Assembly: GCF_009789575.1 (NCBI RefSeq)
Contig: NZ_CP046908.1
Coordinates: 992,001-1,056,000 of the forward strand
Direction of reading: 5' to 3'
DNA from: Stappia indica
GTDB lineage: Bacteria; Pseudomonadota; Alphaproteobacteria; Rhizobiales; Stappiaceae
Length of the DNA stretch: 64,000 nucleotides
Every line of letters begins with the position of its first letter. Position 1 is the first letter of the stretch. The notes under the pieces were generated by a model that was not told the DNA's origin, searched no databases, and saw nothing but the letters and a program-made list of their open reading frames with translations. This document shows positions 7,199 to 16,569 of this stretch, piece after piece. Position numbers and translations under genes: made by a program.

Positions 7199-7285
7199 TG
7201 GTGCGGTCGAGAAGACTCGAACTTCCACGGGTTTTACCCCACAGCGACCTCAACGCTGCGCGTCTACCAATTCCGCCACGACCGC
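7199..7285 (-). tRNA. tRNA-Leu (anticodon GAG)
   Basis: An 87-nt class II tRNA with 7-bp acceptor stem GCGGTCG/CGACCGC, D-loop GGCGGAATTGGTAGACGC, anticodon stem CAGCG/CGCTG around loop TTGAGGT (anticodon GAG), a long variable arm, T-loop GTTCGAGTC and an encoded CCA end. It reads CUC/CUU leucine codons. It has its own terminator and a likely promoter. Confidence 0.96.
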
Positions 7286-7326
7286 TTGTCGTTTCCGCTG
7301 CGCTCCATCGGCTCAGCGGAGCCCTC

Positions 7327-7354
7327 GTCTAGCAAATAGGTTTTTCCCGCGCAA
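7327..7354 (-). promoter_or_regulatory. Likely promoter of tRNA-Leu
   Basis: On the minus strand TTGCGC (7349-7354) is followed after 16 bases by CTAGAC (7327-7332), about 40 bp upstream of the tRNA. This is a moderate match to the sigma-70 consensus; start site not determined. Confidence 0.4.
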
Positions 7355-7410
7355 GCGCTTTACGTCAGGATATTCACAAGGGAAAGATGCATGCCGCCGC
7401 AAGGGCGAAA

Positions 7411-7677
7411 TCACAGCGCCCCGCTCAGGCGCGCCGGACGCGCCTCGGGCGGGCGCATCAGCACTTCGGTGACCGAAACGCCGACCCGTTCGCCCTGCAG
7501 GACGACCTGCCCGCGGGCGATGGGAATGTTGTTGGCGAGGATCTGGACATCGTCCTCCTCGCGCGACATCAACTCGATCACCGCGCCGCGGCCCATGCGC
7601 AGCAGCTGGTGAATCGGCATCTCGGCCTTGCCGAGCACGACCGAGATCTCGATGGAAATATTATCGAAAGTACCCAT
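7411..7677 (-). CDS. Single-domain FliN/SpoA-type flagellar motor switch-like protein
   Basis: An 88-residue protein consisting only of a SpoA (FliN/FliM C-terminal) domain: ISVVLGKAEMPIHQLLRMGRGAVIEL, then the NNIPIARGQVVLQGERVGVSVTEVL segment that is diagnostic of FliN (N-I/L-ARG-V). FliN forms the C-ring base that binds CheY-P and the export ATPase regulator FliH. It is shorter than E. coli FliN (137) because the N-terminal extension is missing. It is not beside other flagellar genes but divergent from lipB, so it may be a second FliN paralogue or a diverged switch protein. Confidence 0.88.
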   Translation of the reverse strand: MGTFDNISIEISVVLGKAEMPIHQLLRMGRGAVIELMSREEDDVQILANNIPIARGQVVLQGERVGVSVTEVLMRPPEARPARLSGAL

Positions 7678-7802
7678 ATGACCACCGGACCGATGTCGCT
7701 TGGCAATGCCGTCGGCTTCATTCTATACGGGCCGGGCCGATGCCGCCCCGTCCGCCGACCTTGGCGGGCGTCTGGTTAACAAACTCCTAACGGACTTGCA
7801 AA

Positions 7803-8513
7803 ATGACAGAGCGTGCGGAACTGGCCGGCTCCTTCTTCCCCAGCGCCGGCTCGCCTCCCGTCGAATGGGCGGTGAGCGACGCGCCGGTCGCCTACGACGT
7901 CGCGCTGGAAGAGATGGAGCGGCGCGTGACCGGCATCGCCGAGGGCACGATGGCCGAGCGGGTCTGGCTGCTGGAGCATCCCGCGCTCTACACCGCCGGC
8001 ACCAGCGCCAAGGCGCAGGACCTGATCGCCCCCGACCGCTTTCCCGTGCACAAGACCGGGCGCGGCGGCCAGTTCACCTATCACGGCCCCGGACAGCGGG
8101 TCGCCTATGTGATGCTCGACCTCAAGCGCCGCCGGCCGGACGTGCGCGCCTTCGTCGCCGCGATGGAGGACTGGGTGATCGGCACCTTGTGGGAGCACCA
8201 TGTGCGCGGCGAACGGCGCGAGGACCGGGTCGGCGTGTGGGTGCGCCGCCCGGACAAGGGCGCGACCCGCGAGGACAAGATCGCCGCCATCGGCATCCGA
8301 ATGCGCAAATGGGTCAGCTTTCACGGCCTGTCGCTGAACGTGGAGCCGAATCTGGAGCACTTCTCCGGCATCGTCCCCTGCGGCGTGACCGAACACGGCG
8401 TGACGAGCCTTGTCGATCTCGGCCTGCCGGTGACGCTGGACGATGTCGACCTCGTCCTGCGGCGCTGCTTCGAGGAACGGTTCGGCCCGACGGTCTCCGC
8501 CGCCCCTTTCTGA
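7803..8513 (+). CDS. lipB: Octanoyl-[ACP]:protein N-octanoyltransferase LipB
   Basis: A 236-residue enzyme that moves octanoate from acyl carrier protein onto lipoyl domains of 2-oxoacid dehydrogenases and GcvH, the first step of lipoate synthesis. Signature [15 protein letters not shown] lies at residues 84-98. The catalytic dyad is visible as Lys159 (in EDKIAAIGI) and Cys193 (in [12 protein letters not shown]). The basic insert [24 protein letters not shown] before the catalytic Lys is typical of alphaproteobacterial LipB. ATG 7803. Transcribed away from the FliN-like gene and towards folB. Confidence 0.96.
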   Translation: MTERAELAGSFFPSAGSPPVEWAVSDAPVAYDVALEEMERRVTGIAEGTMAERVWLLEHPALYTAGTSAKAQDLIAPDRFPVHKTGRGGQFTYHGPGQRVAYVMLDLKRRRPDVRAFVAAMEDWVIGTLWEHHVRGERREDRVGVWVRRPDKGATREDKIAAIGIRMRKWVSFHGLSLNVEPNLEHFSGIVPCGVTEHGVTSLVDLGLPVTLDDVDLVLRRCFEERFGPTVSAAPF

Positions 8514-8664
8514 GCCGCGCGCCCCCTTTCAGGAGACAAGGCACGACGGAACAGCACCCCCGCCATGCCGCTTTGGGCGATTGCGAATGCCGCCCGGCTG
8601 GCCTACCCATGCCGGCAACCATGAAGGTGGCCTGCCCCGGTCGCCACAAGACAGCGAGCCCCCT

Positions 8665-9033
8665 ATGGACGCCATCCACCTCCAGGACCTTGCCTTTTAC
8701 GCCTTTCACGGCGTGCACGAGGAAGAGGCGCGGCTCGGCCAGCGTTTCGTCGTCGACCTGACCTGCCGGCTGGACCTGACCGCCCCGTCCTTGAGCGACC
8801 GCTACGAGGAGACGGTGTGCTACGCCACCTTGACCCGGACCATCGAGAAGGTGGTGACCGGGTCCAGGTACAAGCTGATCGAGCGGCTGGCCGGCGCCAT
8901 TGCCGATGCGGTGCTGGACGCCGAAGAGCGGATCCAGGGCGTGAGCGTGCGCGTGCACAAGCCCGGCGCGCCGCTGCCCATCGCCGCCGGCCGCGTCAGC
9001 GTCGAGATCACGCGGACGCGGGCTCCGAGCTGA
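8665..9033 (+). CDS. folB: Dihydroneopterin aldolase FolB
   Basis: A 122-residue enzyme of folate synthesis that cleaves 7,8-dihydroneopterin to 6-hydroxymethyldihydropterin and glycolaldehyde. Seen: LQDLAFYAFHGVHEEE at the N-terminus with the substrate-binding Glu at 21, Tyr53 in ETVCYATL, and the catalytic Lys99 in VHKPGAP. Start ATG 8665 matches family length; the longer upstream frame is non-conserved. No clear Shine-Dalgarno sequence is visible. Its end overlaps the stop of the converging patatin-like gene by 26 bp. Confidence 0.95.
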   Translation: MDAIHLQDLAFYAFHGVHEEEARLGQRFVVDLTCRLDLTAPSLSDRYEETVCYATLTRTIEKVVTGSRYKLIERLAGAIADAVLDAEERIQGVSVRVHKPGAPLPIAAGRVSVEITRTRAPS

Positions 9034-11509
9034 TTTTCTCGCCCGCCTCGGGCGCGGCCTCGGCCGCGTCCACGGCAAGCATGCGCTCCACCTCGGCCAG
9101 CAGGTCCGGCACCAGCTTGGGATCGGCAATGAGGCGGCCGTCCTCCTCCCGCAGGATCGCCAGGAACACCTCGCGCCGGATGGCCGCGAGCGCCTTCGGA
9201 TCGACGCTCGCGATCGGCGCGGCGGCGCGCACCGCCATGGTCATCAGCCGGTCGGCCGCCGACAGCCGCCCCCACAGATAGTCGTGCTCGCGCCAGCGGC
9301 GGTTGAAGAACGCGCCGAAGGCATTGAGGTTGTTGCCCTTCAGCTTGACGCCGCCCGGCCGCAGCGCATGCGGGTCCGACGGGCTGATCCGGTCGATCAG
9401 GATCTCGTTGTATTCCGAGCTCGCCAGCCGGCGCAGCACCGGCAGCGTGACGAGATCGTAGAAGGCAAAGCCGATATAGGCCGCGACCAGCGGCAGCCGC
9501 AGCGGCGGCGGCAGGTAGCTGTAGGCCATCACCGAGAAGGCGTCGTCGCAAAGCCGGTCGAGATCGGCGAGCCCCATGCGGGTCGCCAGCTGGTCCAGCA
9601 CCTCGCCCACGGTCTCGACATCGTCCGGCGCACAGGCGGCGAGCCGCGCCGCCGCATCGGCCGTCTCCGCGCCGTAAAAGCTCACCAACCAGCGCTGCCC
9701 GAGATGGTCGACCTGCTCGTACAGCGTGCTCTTGAGCTCGTCCATTTCCGCCGGGCGCAGCACCAGTTCGGCGCCGGCCGACCGGTAGAGCCGGTTGAGC
9801 CGGCGGATCACGAACCGTAGCCGGCGGATGCGGTAGTCGACATCGAGCCCGCGCAGGAAACGGATGATCGGCTGCGGCGTCGGCCCCTCCACCCCGCCAT
9901 GGCCGGCGGCGGCATCCCCATGCTGGTGCGACAGCCAGCCTTCGATCCGCATTTCGCAGTCGCGCGGACTGGTCACCGTGCCGCCCAGGGTTCCCGCCCG
10001 GGCCGTGGCGAGCTGGGCCAGGAGATCCGCCACCCGCGTCACCACGCCGGACAGCTTCAGCCGCTGATAGCCGTGATAGGCATAACCGGCGGAGGCATGG
10101 GCGCGCTGGTTGGCCAGCATCCGGCAGCGGGTGAGCTCGGGAACCGTCATCGGCCGGTCGGGATCGGCGCGCAGGATCGACGCCACTTCCCGCTCGACGA
10201 CCGGCTCGGCCGCGGCGATCACTTCCGCCACCTGGCGGACGTCGCGATTGTACTCCTCCACCTGCTCCAGCGCGTCGCCGATGGGCTCGTTGCGCGGGAT
10301 ATGGGCGAGCGAGGCGAGGATGACCCGAAAGAAGCCGGGCAAATTCCCCTCCCCCGCACCGAGCGCGTCCTCCTCGCCCTGACCGTTGCCGGGGGCCGGC
10401 GCCTCGTCCTTGCGGCCGAGGACATTGGCCATCGGGTCGACATAGACGATCCGCCGCACGACCTCGCGCGCGGCCGGCCGCCCGGCGATCGCCTCGATCA
10501 CCGGCTGGAACGGCTTGTTCATGACGACGCTGCCATCGACCAGGATGCGGGCCTCGGGCGTCGTCTCGCTGCGCCCGAAGGCGCGGTGCAGGAAGATGCC
10601 GCGCAGCGGCCAGCTTTCGCCGCGCGCCTCAAGCACCCGGTCCATCTCGCCCACCGTCATCGGCGGAAAGGCGCCGGGAAAGGCGGATGTCGCCCGCGCC
10701 GAGAAGATCAGGTCGGGAATGCGCGCGTCGGTGAAATCGGAGACGATCTCGCCATTGCCCCGGCTGCTGGCGGAATAGCGCAGGATCAGCCGGTGCTCGG
10801 TCTCCTCCACCTCCACCGGATCGTCGATGGCAAAGCGGCGGCGGGCGCCGTGGAAGTCGGTGACGGTGACGAAGAGGTCCAGCGACTGGCCTTGCGGGAT
10901 GAGCGAGTGGGGCGCACCGGGCGCATCGTCGGCCCGCATCCCCTTGGCCGCATCCAGCATCCAGCCGACATAGCGCTCGCCGGAAAAGGGTGGCGTGAAC
11001 CAGCGTGCCTGCATGAACTGGCGCAGCTTGGTGCGGGTTTCCGGGTCGCCGAGCTCGGATTTCAGCGCCATGCCGACCAGCCGGTCGAGCACCGGGGCGA
11101 TGGAGCCCTTGAGATAGCGGCTGAGGCCGACCGGCTCGTTGGACAGCCGGGTGACATCGGCATTTTCCAGCCAGAGATCGCGGTGGCCGTCGAGGGTGAG
11201 ATTATGCGCCAGCGCCCGCGCCAGCATCACGCCGTTGACGCCGCCGGCGGAGGCCCCCGCGATCACGTCGACGACGACCCGCAGGTCCAGCGCGGGGGCG
11301 AACATCGCCAGGAACCGCTGATAGACCTCGGTGCTGGTCTCGTCCCGCGCGGACGCCCCCGCTCCGGCTCCGGCCCCGGCTCCGTTCGCCTCCAGGCGCC
11401 GCGACGCCCGCACCAGGTTCAGGAATTCCCGCGTGATGCCATGCATGTAGACGGCAAGGGAGACCCCTCCGTAAAGCACCAGCGCCAGACGCAACTCGAT
11501 CTGTTTCAT
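9008..11509 (-). CDS. Large patatin-like phospholipase family protein
   Basis: An 833-residue protein. The patatin domain has the oxyanion-hole block VLYGGVSLAVYMHG near the N-terminus, the nucleophile elbow GASAGG (Ser87) and the catalytic Asp325 in VDGSVVMNKPF, a Ser-Asp dyad. The long C-terminal half contains a proline-rich hydrophobic patch (YLPPPLRLPLVAAYIGFAFYD) followed by SEYNEILIDRISP, as in DUF3376-containing patatin-like proteins. Start ATG 11509; AGGA is only three bases away, so the start is less certain. A Gly-Ala repeat around residues 42-52 is a low-complexity linker. Substrate lipid unknown. 69 bp downstream of rarA on the same strand. Confidence 0.88.
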   Translation of the reverse strand: MKQIELRLALVLYGGVSLAVYMHGITREFLNLVRASRRLEANGAGAGAGAGASARDETSTEVYQRFLAMFAPALDLRVVVDVIAGASAGGVNGVMLARALAHNLTLDGHRDLWLENADVTRLSNEPVGLSRYLKGSIAPVLDRLVGMALKSELGDPETRTKLRQFMQARWFTPPFSGERYVGWMLDAAKGMRADDAPGAPHSLIPQGQSLDLFVTVTDFHGARRRFAIDDPVEVEETEHRLILRYSASSRGNGEIVSDFTDARIPDLIFSARATSAFPGAFPPMTVGEMDRVLEARGESWPLRGIFLHRAFGRSETTPEARILVDGSVVMNKPFQPVIEAIAGRPAAREVVRRIVYVDPMANVLGRKDEAPAPGNGQGEEDALGAGEGNLPGFFRVILASLAHIPRNEPIGDALEQVEEYNRDVRQVAEVIAAAEPVVEREVASILRADPDRPMTVPELTRCRMLANQRAHASAGYAYHGYQRLKLSGVVTRVADLLAQLATARAGTLGGTVTSPRDCEMRIEGWLSHQHGDAAAGHGGVEGPTPQPIIRFLRGLDVDYRIRRLRFVIRRLNRLYRSAGAELVLRPAEMDELKSTLYEQVDHLGQRWLVSFYGAETADAAARLAACAPDDVETVGEVLDQLATRMGLADLDRLCDDAFSVMAYSYLPPPLRLPLVAAYIGFAFYDLVTLPVLRRLASSEYNEILIDRISPSDPHALRPGGVKLKGNNLNAFGAFFNRRWREHDYLWGRLSAADRLMTMAVRAAAPIASVDPKALAAIRREVFLAILREEDGRLIADPKLVPDLLAEVERMLAVDAAEAAPEAGEKISSEPASA

Positions 11510-11578
11510 GGATCCTACCGGAACAGGACGCCGCCGCCATGGTCCGCCTGTTCGCGGCAAAGCGCAATGGGCAAGCTG

Positions 11579-12892
11579 TCAGGAGCGCCCGCCGCGCTCC
11601 CGCCGCAGCTTGTCCCAATAGTCGAGGCGCTTGCGCAGCTCGCGCTCGAAGCCCCGCTCGGGCGGGTCGTAGAAGCGCTGGCGGCCCATCGCCTCGGGAA
11701 AGTAGTCCTGCCCCGAAAAGCCGTCCGGCTGGTCGTGGTCGTAGGCATAGCCGTCGCCATAGCCTTCCGACTTCATCAGCTTGGTCGGAGCATTGAGGAT
11801 GTGCTTGGGCGGCGCCAGCGAGCCGTGCTGCTTGGCCGCGCGCATCGCCGCCTTGTAGGCGACATAGGCGCCGTTCGACTTCGGCGCCGTCGCCAGATAG
11901 ACGACCGACTGCGCCAGCGCCAGCTCGCCCTCGGGCGAGCCGAGCATCTGGTAGGCATCGCGCGCTGCATTGGCCTGGACCAGCGCATTGGGATCGGCAA
12001 GGCCGATGTCCTCGACCGCCATGCGGATCAGCCGCCGGGCGAGGAACAGCGGATCCTCGCCGCCGTCCAGCATGCGGCAGAACCAGTAGAGCGCGGCATC
12101 GGGATCGGACCCGCGCACCGACTTGTGCAGCGCCGAGATGAGATTGTAGTGGCCGTCGCGCGACTTGTCGTAGACCGGGGCGCGGCGCTGAACCAGCTCC
12201 TGCAGCCGCTCGGCATCGAAGGTCTCCCCGCCCCGCGCGGCGCGCCAGACATCCTCGGCCAGCGTCAGCGCGGCACGCCCGTCGCCATCGGCCATGCGCA
12301 ACAGCGCGGCGCGCGCGCCCTCATCCAGCGGCAGCGGCCGCCCCTCCTCCGCCTCGGCGCGGGCGAGCAACCGCTCCAGCGCCTCGCTGTCGAGCGTGCG
12401 GAAGGTGAGCACATGCGCCCGCGACAGCAGCGCGGCATTGAGCTCGAAGCTCGGGTTCTCGGTGGTCGCGCCGACCAGCGTCACCGTGCCGTCCTCCATG
12501 ACGGGCAGGAAGCTGTCCTGCTGGGCCCGGTTGAAGCGGTGGATCTCGTCGACGAAGAGCAGCGTCGCCTTGCCGGTGAGGCGCGAGGCGCGGGCGGCCT
12601 CGAACACCTTCTTCAACTCGGCAACGCCGCTGAAGATCGCCGAGATCTGCTCGAAGCGCAGGTCCGTCGCATCCGCCAGCAGCCGCGCCACCGTGGTCTT
12701 GCCGGTGCCGGGCGGGCCCCAGAACACCAGCGAGCCGAGCGAGCCGGTCTCCAGCATGCGGGTCAGCACGCCGTCGGGGCCGAGCAGGTGATCCTGCCCG
12801 ACCACGTCGGAAAGCTGCGCCGGGCGCAGCCGGTCGGCGAGCGGCCGGCGGGTCTGCGCCCCGAGCCCTGCAGACTGGAAGAGATCGCTCAT
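11579..12892 (-). CDS. rarA: Replication-associated recombination protein RarA (MgsA)
   Basis: A 437-residue clamp-loader-like AAA+ ATPase that acts at stalled replication forks. Walker A GPPGTGKT at 59-66, Walker B LLFVDEIHRFN at about 111-121, sensor 1 in VGATTENPSFELN, and the C-terminal tetramerisation domain including YNLISALHKSVRGSDPDAALYW and AMRAAKQHGS. ATG 12892 fits the conserved start MSDLFQ; the frame further upstream runs through the protease gene. It follows the Do-like protease by 25 bp, likely one operon. Confidence 0.95.
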   Translation of the reverse strand: MSDLFQSAGLGAQTRRPLADRLRPAQLSDVVGQDHLLGPDGVLTRMLETGSLGSLVFWGPPGTGKTTVARLLADATDLRFEQISAIFSGVAELKKVFEAARASRLTGKATLLFVDEIHRFNRAQQDSFLPVMEDGTVTLVGATTENPSFELNAALLSRAHVLTFRTLDSEALERLLARAEAEEGRPLPLDEGARAALLRMADGDGRAALTLAEDVWRAARGGETFDAERLQELVQRRAPVYDKSRDGHYNLISALHKSVRGSDPDAALYWFCRMLDGGEDPLFLARRLIRMAVEDIGLADPNALVQANAARDAYQMLGSPEGELALAQSVVYLATAPKSNGAYVAYKAAMRAAKQHGSLAPPKHILNAPTKLMKSEGYGDGYAYDHDQPDGFSGQDYFPEAMGRQRFYDPPERGFERELRKRLDYWDKLRRERGGRS

Positions 12893-12917
12893 CGGAAGAT
12901 GCCCTGTTCCTGCCGCC

Positions 12918-14405
12918 TCAGCCTCGCAGCGCGATCCGCAGCACCCGGCCGCCGCGCCGGATCTCCAGGCGCCACACGCCCGGATCGCTGCCGGCGATGC
13001 GCTGCAGGGTACGGCTGGTGTCGACCTCGCGGCCGTTGATGGTCTGGACCACGTCGCCGACCTGCAGCCCGACGCGGGCGGCCGGCGAACCCGGCTCGAC
13101 CTTGGCGATGACGACGCCGGTGTCGAACCCGTCGAGCCGCAGCTCCTCGGCAACAGCGGGCGACAGGTTCATCACCGTCGTGCCGGCAAAGGGCGAGAAG
13201 TCTGAAATCTCCCGCGCATCGCGCGGGGTCGTCTCGGGAGCGGCCTCCAGCGCCACCTCCAGCTTCACCTCGCCGCGCGGCCGCAGCACCGTCAGCGTCG
13301 TCGAGGATCCGACCGTGCGGGTGGCGAAGCGGTAGCCGAAGCTGTCGGGGTCGGTCACTTCCGTATCACCGACATGGGTGATCAGGTCTCCGACCTTGAG
13401 CCCGGCCCGCTCCGCCGGGCTGCCCGCGCCGACGACGGTGACGAGAACGCCGCTGGGACGGTCGAGGCCGAGCGCCTCGGCGATCTCCGCGCTGACGGTC
13501 TGCAGGCTGGCGCCGAGCCAGGGCCGGCGCACGCGGCCATCGTTCTCCGCCGCATCGACGACGAAATGCACCATGTTCGAGGGAATGGCGAAGCCGATGC
13601 CGTTCGACCCGCCGGAGCGGGAGAAGATCGCCGTGTTGATGCCGACCAGCCGGCCCTGCATGTCGACCAGCGCGCCGCCGGAATTGCCCGGATTGATCGC
13701 CGCATCCGTCTGGATGAAGAACTGGTAGTCGGAGACGCCGACCCGGGTGCGGGCCAGCGCCGAGACGATGCCTTGCGTCACCGTCTGGCCGACGCCGAAG
13801 GGATTGCCGATGGCCAGTACGATGTCGCCGACGGCGAGCGTGTCGGAATCGGCGAACTCGATATGCGGGAAGGTCTCGGACGCATCCCGCACCCGCAGGA
13901 TGGCAAGATCCGTGCGCTCGTCCTTCAGCACGATCTCGGCGTCGAACTCCCGCCGGTCGGCCAGCGCCACCCGCACCGCGTCCGCTTCGGCGATCACGTG
14001 GTTGTTGGTGACGATGATGCCGTCGGCCGACACGATGACGCCGGAGCCGAGCGAGGACTGCACACGCTCGCGCGGGCGCCCCATGTCCTGCCCCGGCCCG
14101 CCGAAGAAGCGGCGGAAGAACGGATCGTCGAAGAAGGGCGAGACCGGGCGGCTCTGCACCGTGCGGCTGGCATAGACGTTGACGACCGCGGGCGCAGCCT
14201 GCTGCACCACCGGCGCGAAGGACAGGCGCAGCTCGGCCGCATCGCGCGGCACGCTGCGCTCCTGGGCACCGGGCGATGCAGCGCCGGCGAACGCAATGAG
14301 AAGGACGGTGGCAAGCGCGAGCGAAGCGCGGCCTGCGAGGGCGTAGACGGACATCCCGGGAAACCTCACCGATTTGCGGCGCCGGGCATGGCCGGAACGA
14401 CTCAT
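12918..14405 (-). CDS. Do/DegP-family periplasmic serine endoprotease
   Basis: A 495-residue HtrA-type protease. A basic N-terminus and hydrophobic stretch (LALATVLLIAFAGAASPGAQ) form a signal peptide. The protease domain has His136 in TNNHVI, Asp166 in DERTDLAIL and Ser242 in NPGNSGGA; two PDZ domains follow (PWLGASLQ... and TGVVIAKVEPGSPAARVGLQVGDVVQ). Start is ATG 14405 or ATG 14354; the second gives a shorter signal peptide with GAGG 9 bases upstream. Position between rplQ and rarA is conserved in Rhizobiales. DegP or DegQ type cannot be fixed from sequence alone. Confidence 0.93.
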   Translation of the reverse strand: MSRSGHARRRKSVRFPGMSVYALAGRASLALATVLLIAFAGAASPGAQERSVPRDAAELRLSFAPVVQQAAPAVVNVYASRTVQSRPVSPFFDDPFFRRFFGGPGQDMGRPRERVQSSLGSGVIVSADGIIVTNNHVIAEADAVRVALADRREFDAEIVLKDERTDLAILRVRDASETFPHIEFADSDTLAVGDIVLAIGNPFGVGQTVTQGIVSALARTRVGVSDYQFFIQTDAAINPGNSGGALVDMQGRLVGINTAIFSRSGGSNGIGFAIPSNMVHFVVDAAENDGRVRRPWLGASLQTVSAEIAEALGLDRPSGVLVTVVGAGSPAERAGLKVGDLITHVGDTEVTDPDSFGYRFATRTVGSSTTLTVLRPRGEVKLEVALEAAPETTPRDAREISDFSPFAGTTVMNLSPAVAEELRLDGFDTGVVIAKVEPGSPAARVGLQVGDVVQTINGREVDTSRTLQRIAGSDPGVWRLEIRRGGRVLRIALRG

Positions 14406-14435
14406 GCCCCGCCTTTGGACAGTCGAGCCAAACCT

Positions 14436-14465
14436 AACAAAAAAGGCGACCCGAAGGCCGCCTTT
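14436..14465 (-). terminator. Terminator at the end of the S10-spc-alpha gene string
   Basis: On the minus strand AAAGGCG pairs with CGCCTTT around a GC-rich inner loop (arms at 14459-14465 and 14442-14448), followed by TTTTGTT (the A run starting at 14439). It lies about 40 bp after the rplQ stop and ends the long ribosomal transcript. Confidence 0.85.
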
Positions 14466-14502
14466 CCGTGTGCGAATGCGAACGCGAGGTTCGCCCGCAA
14501 GA

Positions 14503-14928
14503 TCAAGCCGCAGCTTCGGCGCCCTCGGCAGCCTCGTTGCGCGCCCGGTCGACCGCGCCCTTGGCGTCGACGTCGCGATCGACGAACTCGATCACGGCCA
14601 TCGGGGCGTTGTCGCCGTAGCGGAACCCGGCCTTGAGGACGCGCGTGTAGCCGCCGTTGCGGCCCTTGTAGCGCTCGGCAAGCGTGTCGAACAGCTTGCG
14701 AACGAGGGCAACGTCGCGGATCTGCGCGATCGCCTGACGGCGGGCATGCAGGTCACCACGCTTGCCGAGGGTGACGAGCTTTTCCACGATCGGCCGCAGT
14801 TCCTTGGCCTTCGGGAGGGTCGTCACGATCTGCTCATGCTCAATCAGCGAAGCGGACATGTTGGCAAACATCGCCTTGCGATGGCTGGATGTCCGGTTGA
14901 GCTTGCGGCCGCGATTGCCGTGGCGCAT
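14503..14928 (-). CDS. rplQ: 50S ribosomal protein L17
   Basis: 141 residues. The N-terminal [20 protein letters not shown] block and [16 protein letters not shown] are diagnostic of bL17, which sits near the exit tunnel. The Ala/Glu-rich tail ([10 protein letters not shown]) is usual for alphaproteobacteria. Last gene of the alpha operon, 78 bp after rpoA and ahead of the terminator. Confidence 0.97.
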   Translation of the reverse strand: MRHGNRGRKLNRTSSHRKAMFANMSASLIEHEQIVTTLPKAKELRPIVEKLVTLGKRGDLHARRQAIAQIRDVALVRKLFDTLAERYKGRNGGYTRVLKAGFRYGDNAPMAVIEFVDRDVDAKGAVDRARNEAAEGAEAAA

Positions 14929-15006
14929 GGCTCTCTCCTTTTTGTCTGGCGGTCACGTCTCTTGCGTGCCGCCGCCTGTCCCTTGGAAGACCGCGCTTTC
15001 GCGCGA

Positions 15007-16029
15007 TCAGTACTGATGATCCTCGTAGCGCTTGGCGAGCTCGTCGATGTTCTCCGGCGGCCAGTTGGCCACTTCCATGCCGAGATGGAGACCCATCTGG
15101 GCGAGAACTTCCTTGATCTCGTTGAGCGACTTGCGGCCGAAGTTCGGGGTGCGCAGCATCTCCGCCTCGGTCTTCTGAATGAGATCGCCAATATACACGA
15201 TATTGTCGTTCTTCAGACAGTTGGCCGAACGCACCGACAGCTCCAGCTCGTCGACCTTCTTCAGAAGCGCCGGGTTGAACGCGAGCTCGGGGACGGTGTC
15301 CTCCTTCACTTCGCGACGCGGCTCTTCGAAGTTGACGAAGATCGAAAGCTGGTCCTGCAGGATACGCGCCGCAAATGCGACGGAATCTTCCGGAGAAACC
15401 GAACCGTCGGTCTCCACGTTCAAGGTCAGCTTGTCGTAGTCGAGAACCTGGCCCTCACGGGTGTTCTCGACCTTGTAGGAGACCTTCTTGACCGGGGAGT
15501 AGAGGCTGTCGACCGGGATAAGCCCGATCGGAGCATCTTCCGGACGGTTGCGCTCCGCCGGCACGTAGCCCTTGCCGGTGTTGACCGTGAACTCCATGCG
15601 GATCTCCGCGCCCTCGTCGAGGGTGCAAAGGACGAGATCGGGGTTGAGAACCTCGATGTCGCCGACCGTCTGGATGTCGCCGGCCGTCACCACGCCCGGA
15701 CCCTGCTTGCGCACGACCATGCGCTTGGGGCCCTCGCCCTGCATGCGCAGCGCGATTTCCTTGATGTTCAGGACGATGTCGGTGACATCTTCCCGCACGC
15801 CCGGAATGGACGAGAACTCGTGCAGGACGCCGTCGATCTGCACCGCCGTCACTGCCGCGCCCTGGAGCGAGGACAGAAGCACGCGGCGCAGGGCATTGCC
15901 CAGCGTCAGACCGAAGCCGCGCTCAAGCGGCTCGGCGACGACCGTACCGACGACACGCGGGTCGTGGCCGGGCTTCACCTCGAGCTTGTTCGGCTTGATC
16001 AGTTCCTGCCAGTTTTTGTGAATGCTCAA
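15007..16029 (-). CDS. rpoA: DNA-directed RNA polymerase subunit alpha
   Basis: 340 residues. The N-terminal dimerisation domain ([29 protein letters not shown]) nucleates the polymerase; a linker with [10 protein letters not shown] leads to the C-terminal domain ([42 protein letters not shown]) that contacts UP elements and activators. Located between rpsK and rplQ as in the standard alpha operon; rpsD is not present in this operon, as is common in alphaproteobacteria. Confidence 0.98.
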   Translation of the reverse strand: MSIHKNWQELIKPNKLEVKPGHDPRVVGTVVAEPLERGFGLTLGNALRRVLLSSLQGAAVTAVQIDGVLHEFSSIPGVREDVTDIVLNIKEIALRMQGEGPKRMVVRKQGPGVVTAGDIQTVGDIEVLNPDLVLCTLDEGAEIRMEFTVNTGKGYVPAERNRPEDAPIGLIPVDSLYSPVKKVSYKVENTREGQVLDYDKLTLNVETDGSVSPEDSVAFAARILQDQLSIFVNFEEPRREVKEDTVPELAFNPALLKKVDELELSVRSANCLKNDNIVYIGDLIQKTEAEMLRTPNFGRKSLNEIKEVLAQMGLHLGMEVANWPPENIDELAKRYEDHQY

Positions 16030-16108
16030 TTCTTATCCTCCGGCTGTCCCGCCGGTCTCGAGGACCGGCCATGCTGTGCCATGGGAATGAACGATATGCG
16101 GCTGAGCG

Positions 16109-16498
16109 TCAGACGCGGCGGCGCTTGCGCGGACGGCACCCGTTGTGCGGGATCGGCGTCACGTCGCGGATCGAGGTCACCATGAAGCCGGCGGCCTGCA
16201 GGGCGCGCAGAGCGGACTCACGGCCCGAACCGGGACCGCGAACCTCGACCTCGAGGGTGCGCATGCCGTGGTCGGCCGCCTTGCGGGCAGCGTCCTCGGC
16301 CGCGACCTGGGCCGCATACGGGGTCGACTTGCGCGAGCCCTTGAAGCCCATCGCACCGGCGGACGACCAGGAGATCGTGTTGCCCTGTGCGTCGGTGATG
16401 GTGATCATCGTGTTGTTGAACGTGGAGTTCACATGCGCCACGCCGGAGGAAATATTCTTTCGCTCGCGGCGGCGGACGCGCGTGGTGTCTTTAGCCAT
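16109..16498 (-). CDS. rpsK: 30S ribosomal protein S11
   Basis: 129 residues. [18 protein letters not shown] near the N-terminus and [15 protein letters not shown] at the C-terminus identify uS11, a platform protein that binds near the mRNA exit. Located 71 bp after rpsM in the alpha operon. Confidence 0.98.
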   Translation of the reverse strand: MAKDTTRVRRRERKNISSGVAHVNSTFNNTMITITDAQGNTISWSSAGAMGFKGSRKSTPYAAQVAAEDAARKAADHGMRTLEVEVRGPGSGRESALRALQAAGFMVTSIRDVTPIPHNGCRPRKRRRV

Positions 16499-16569
16499 GT
16501 CTTTGTCCTTTGGTCGATCTCGTCACCGCCGTAAGTCGGCGGCTCCACCGGGCCTGATTGCCAGTGAGA

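Noticed and set aside
7025-7472. Plus-strand frames over the tRNA-Leu region
   Set aside because: They cross the tRNA and its terminator on the opposite strand and have no ribosome binding site or family resemblance.
9899-13039. 1046-residue plus-strand frame opposite the patatin and rarA genes
   Set aside because: His/Arg/Gly-rich mirror of real coding frames, no start signals, crosses three genes.
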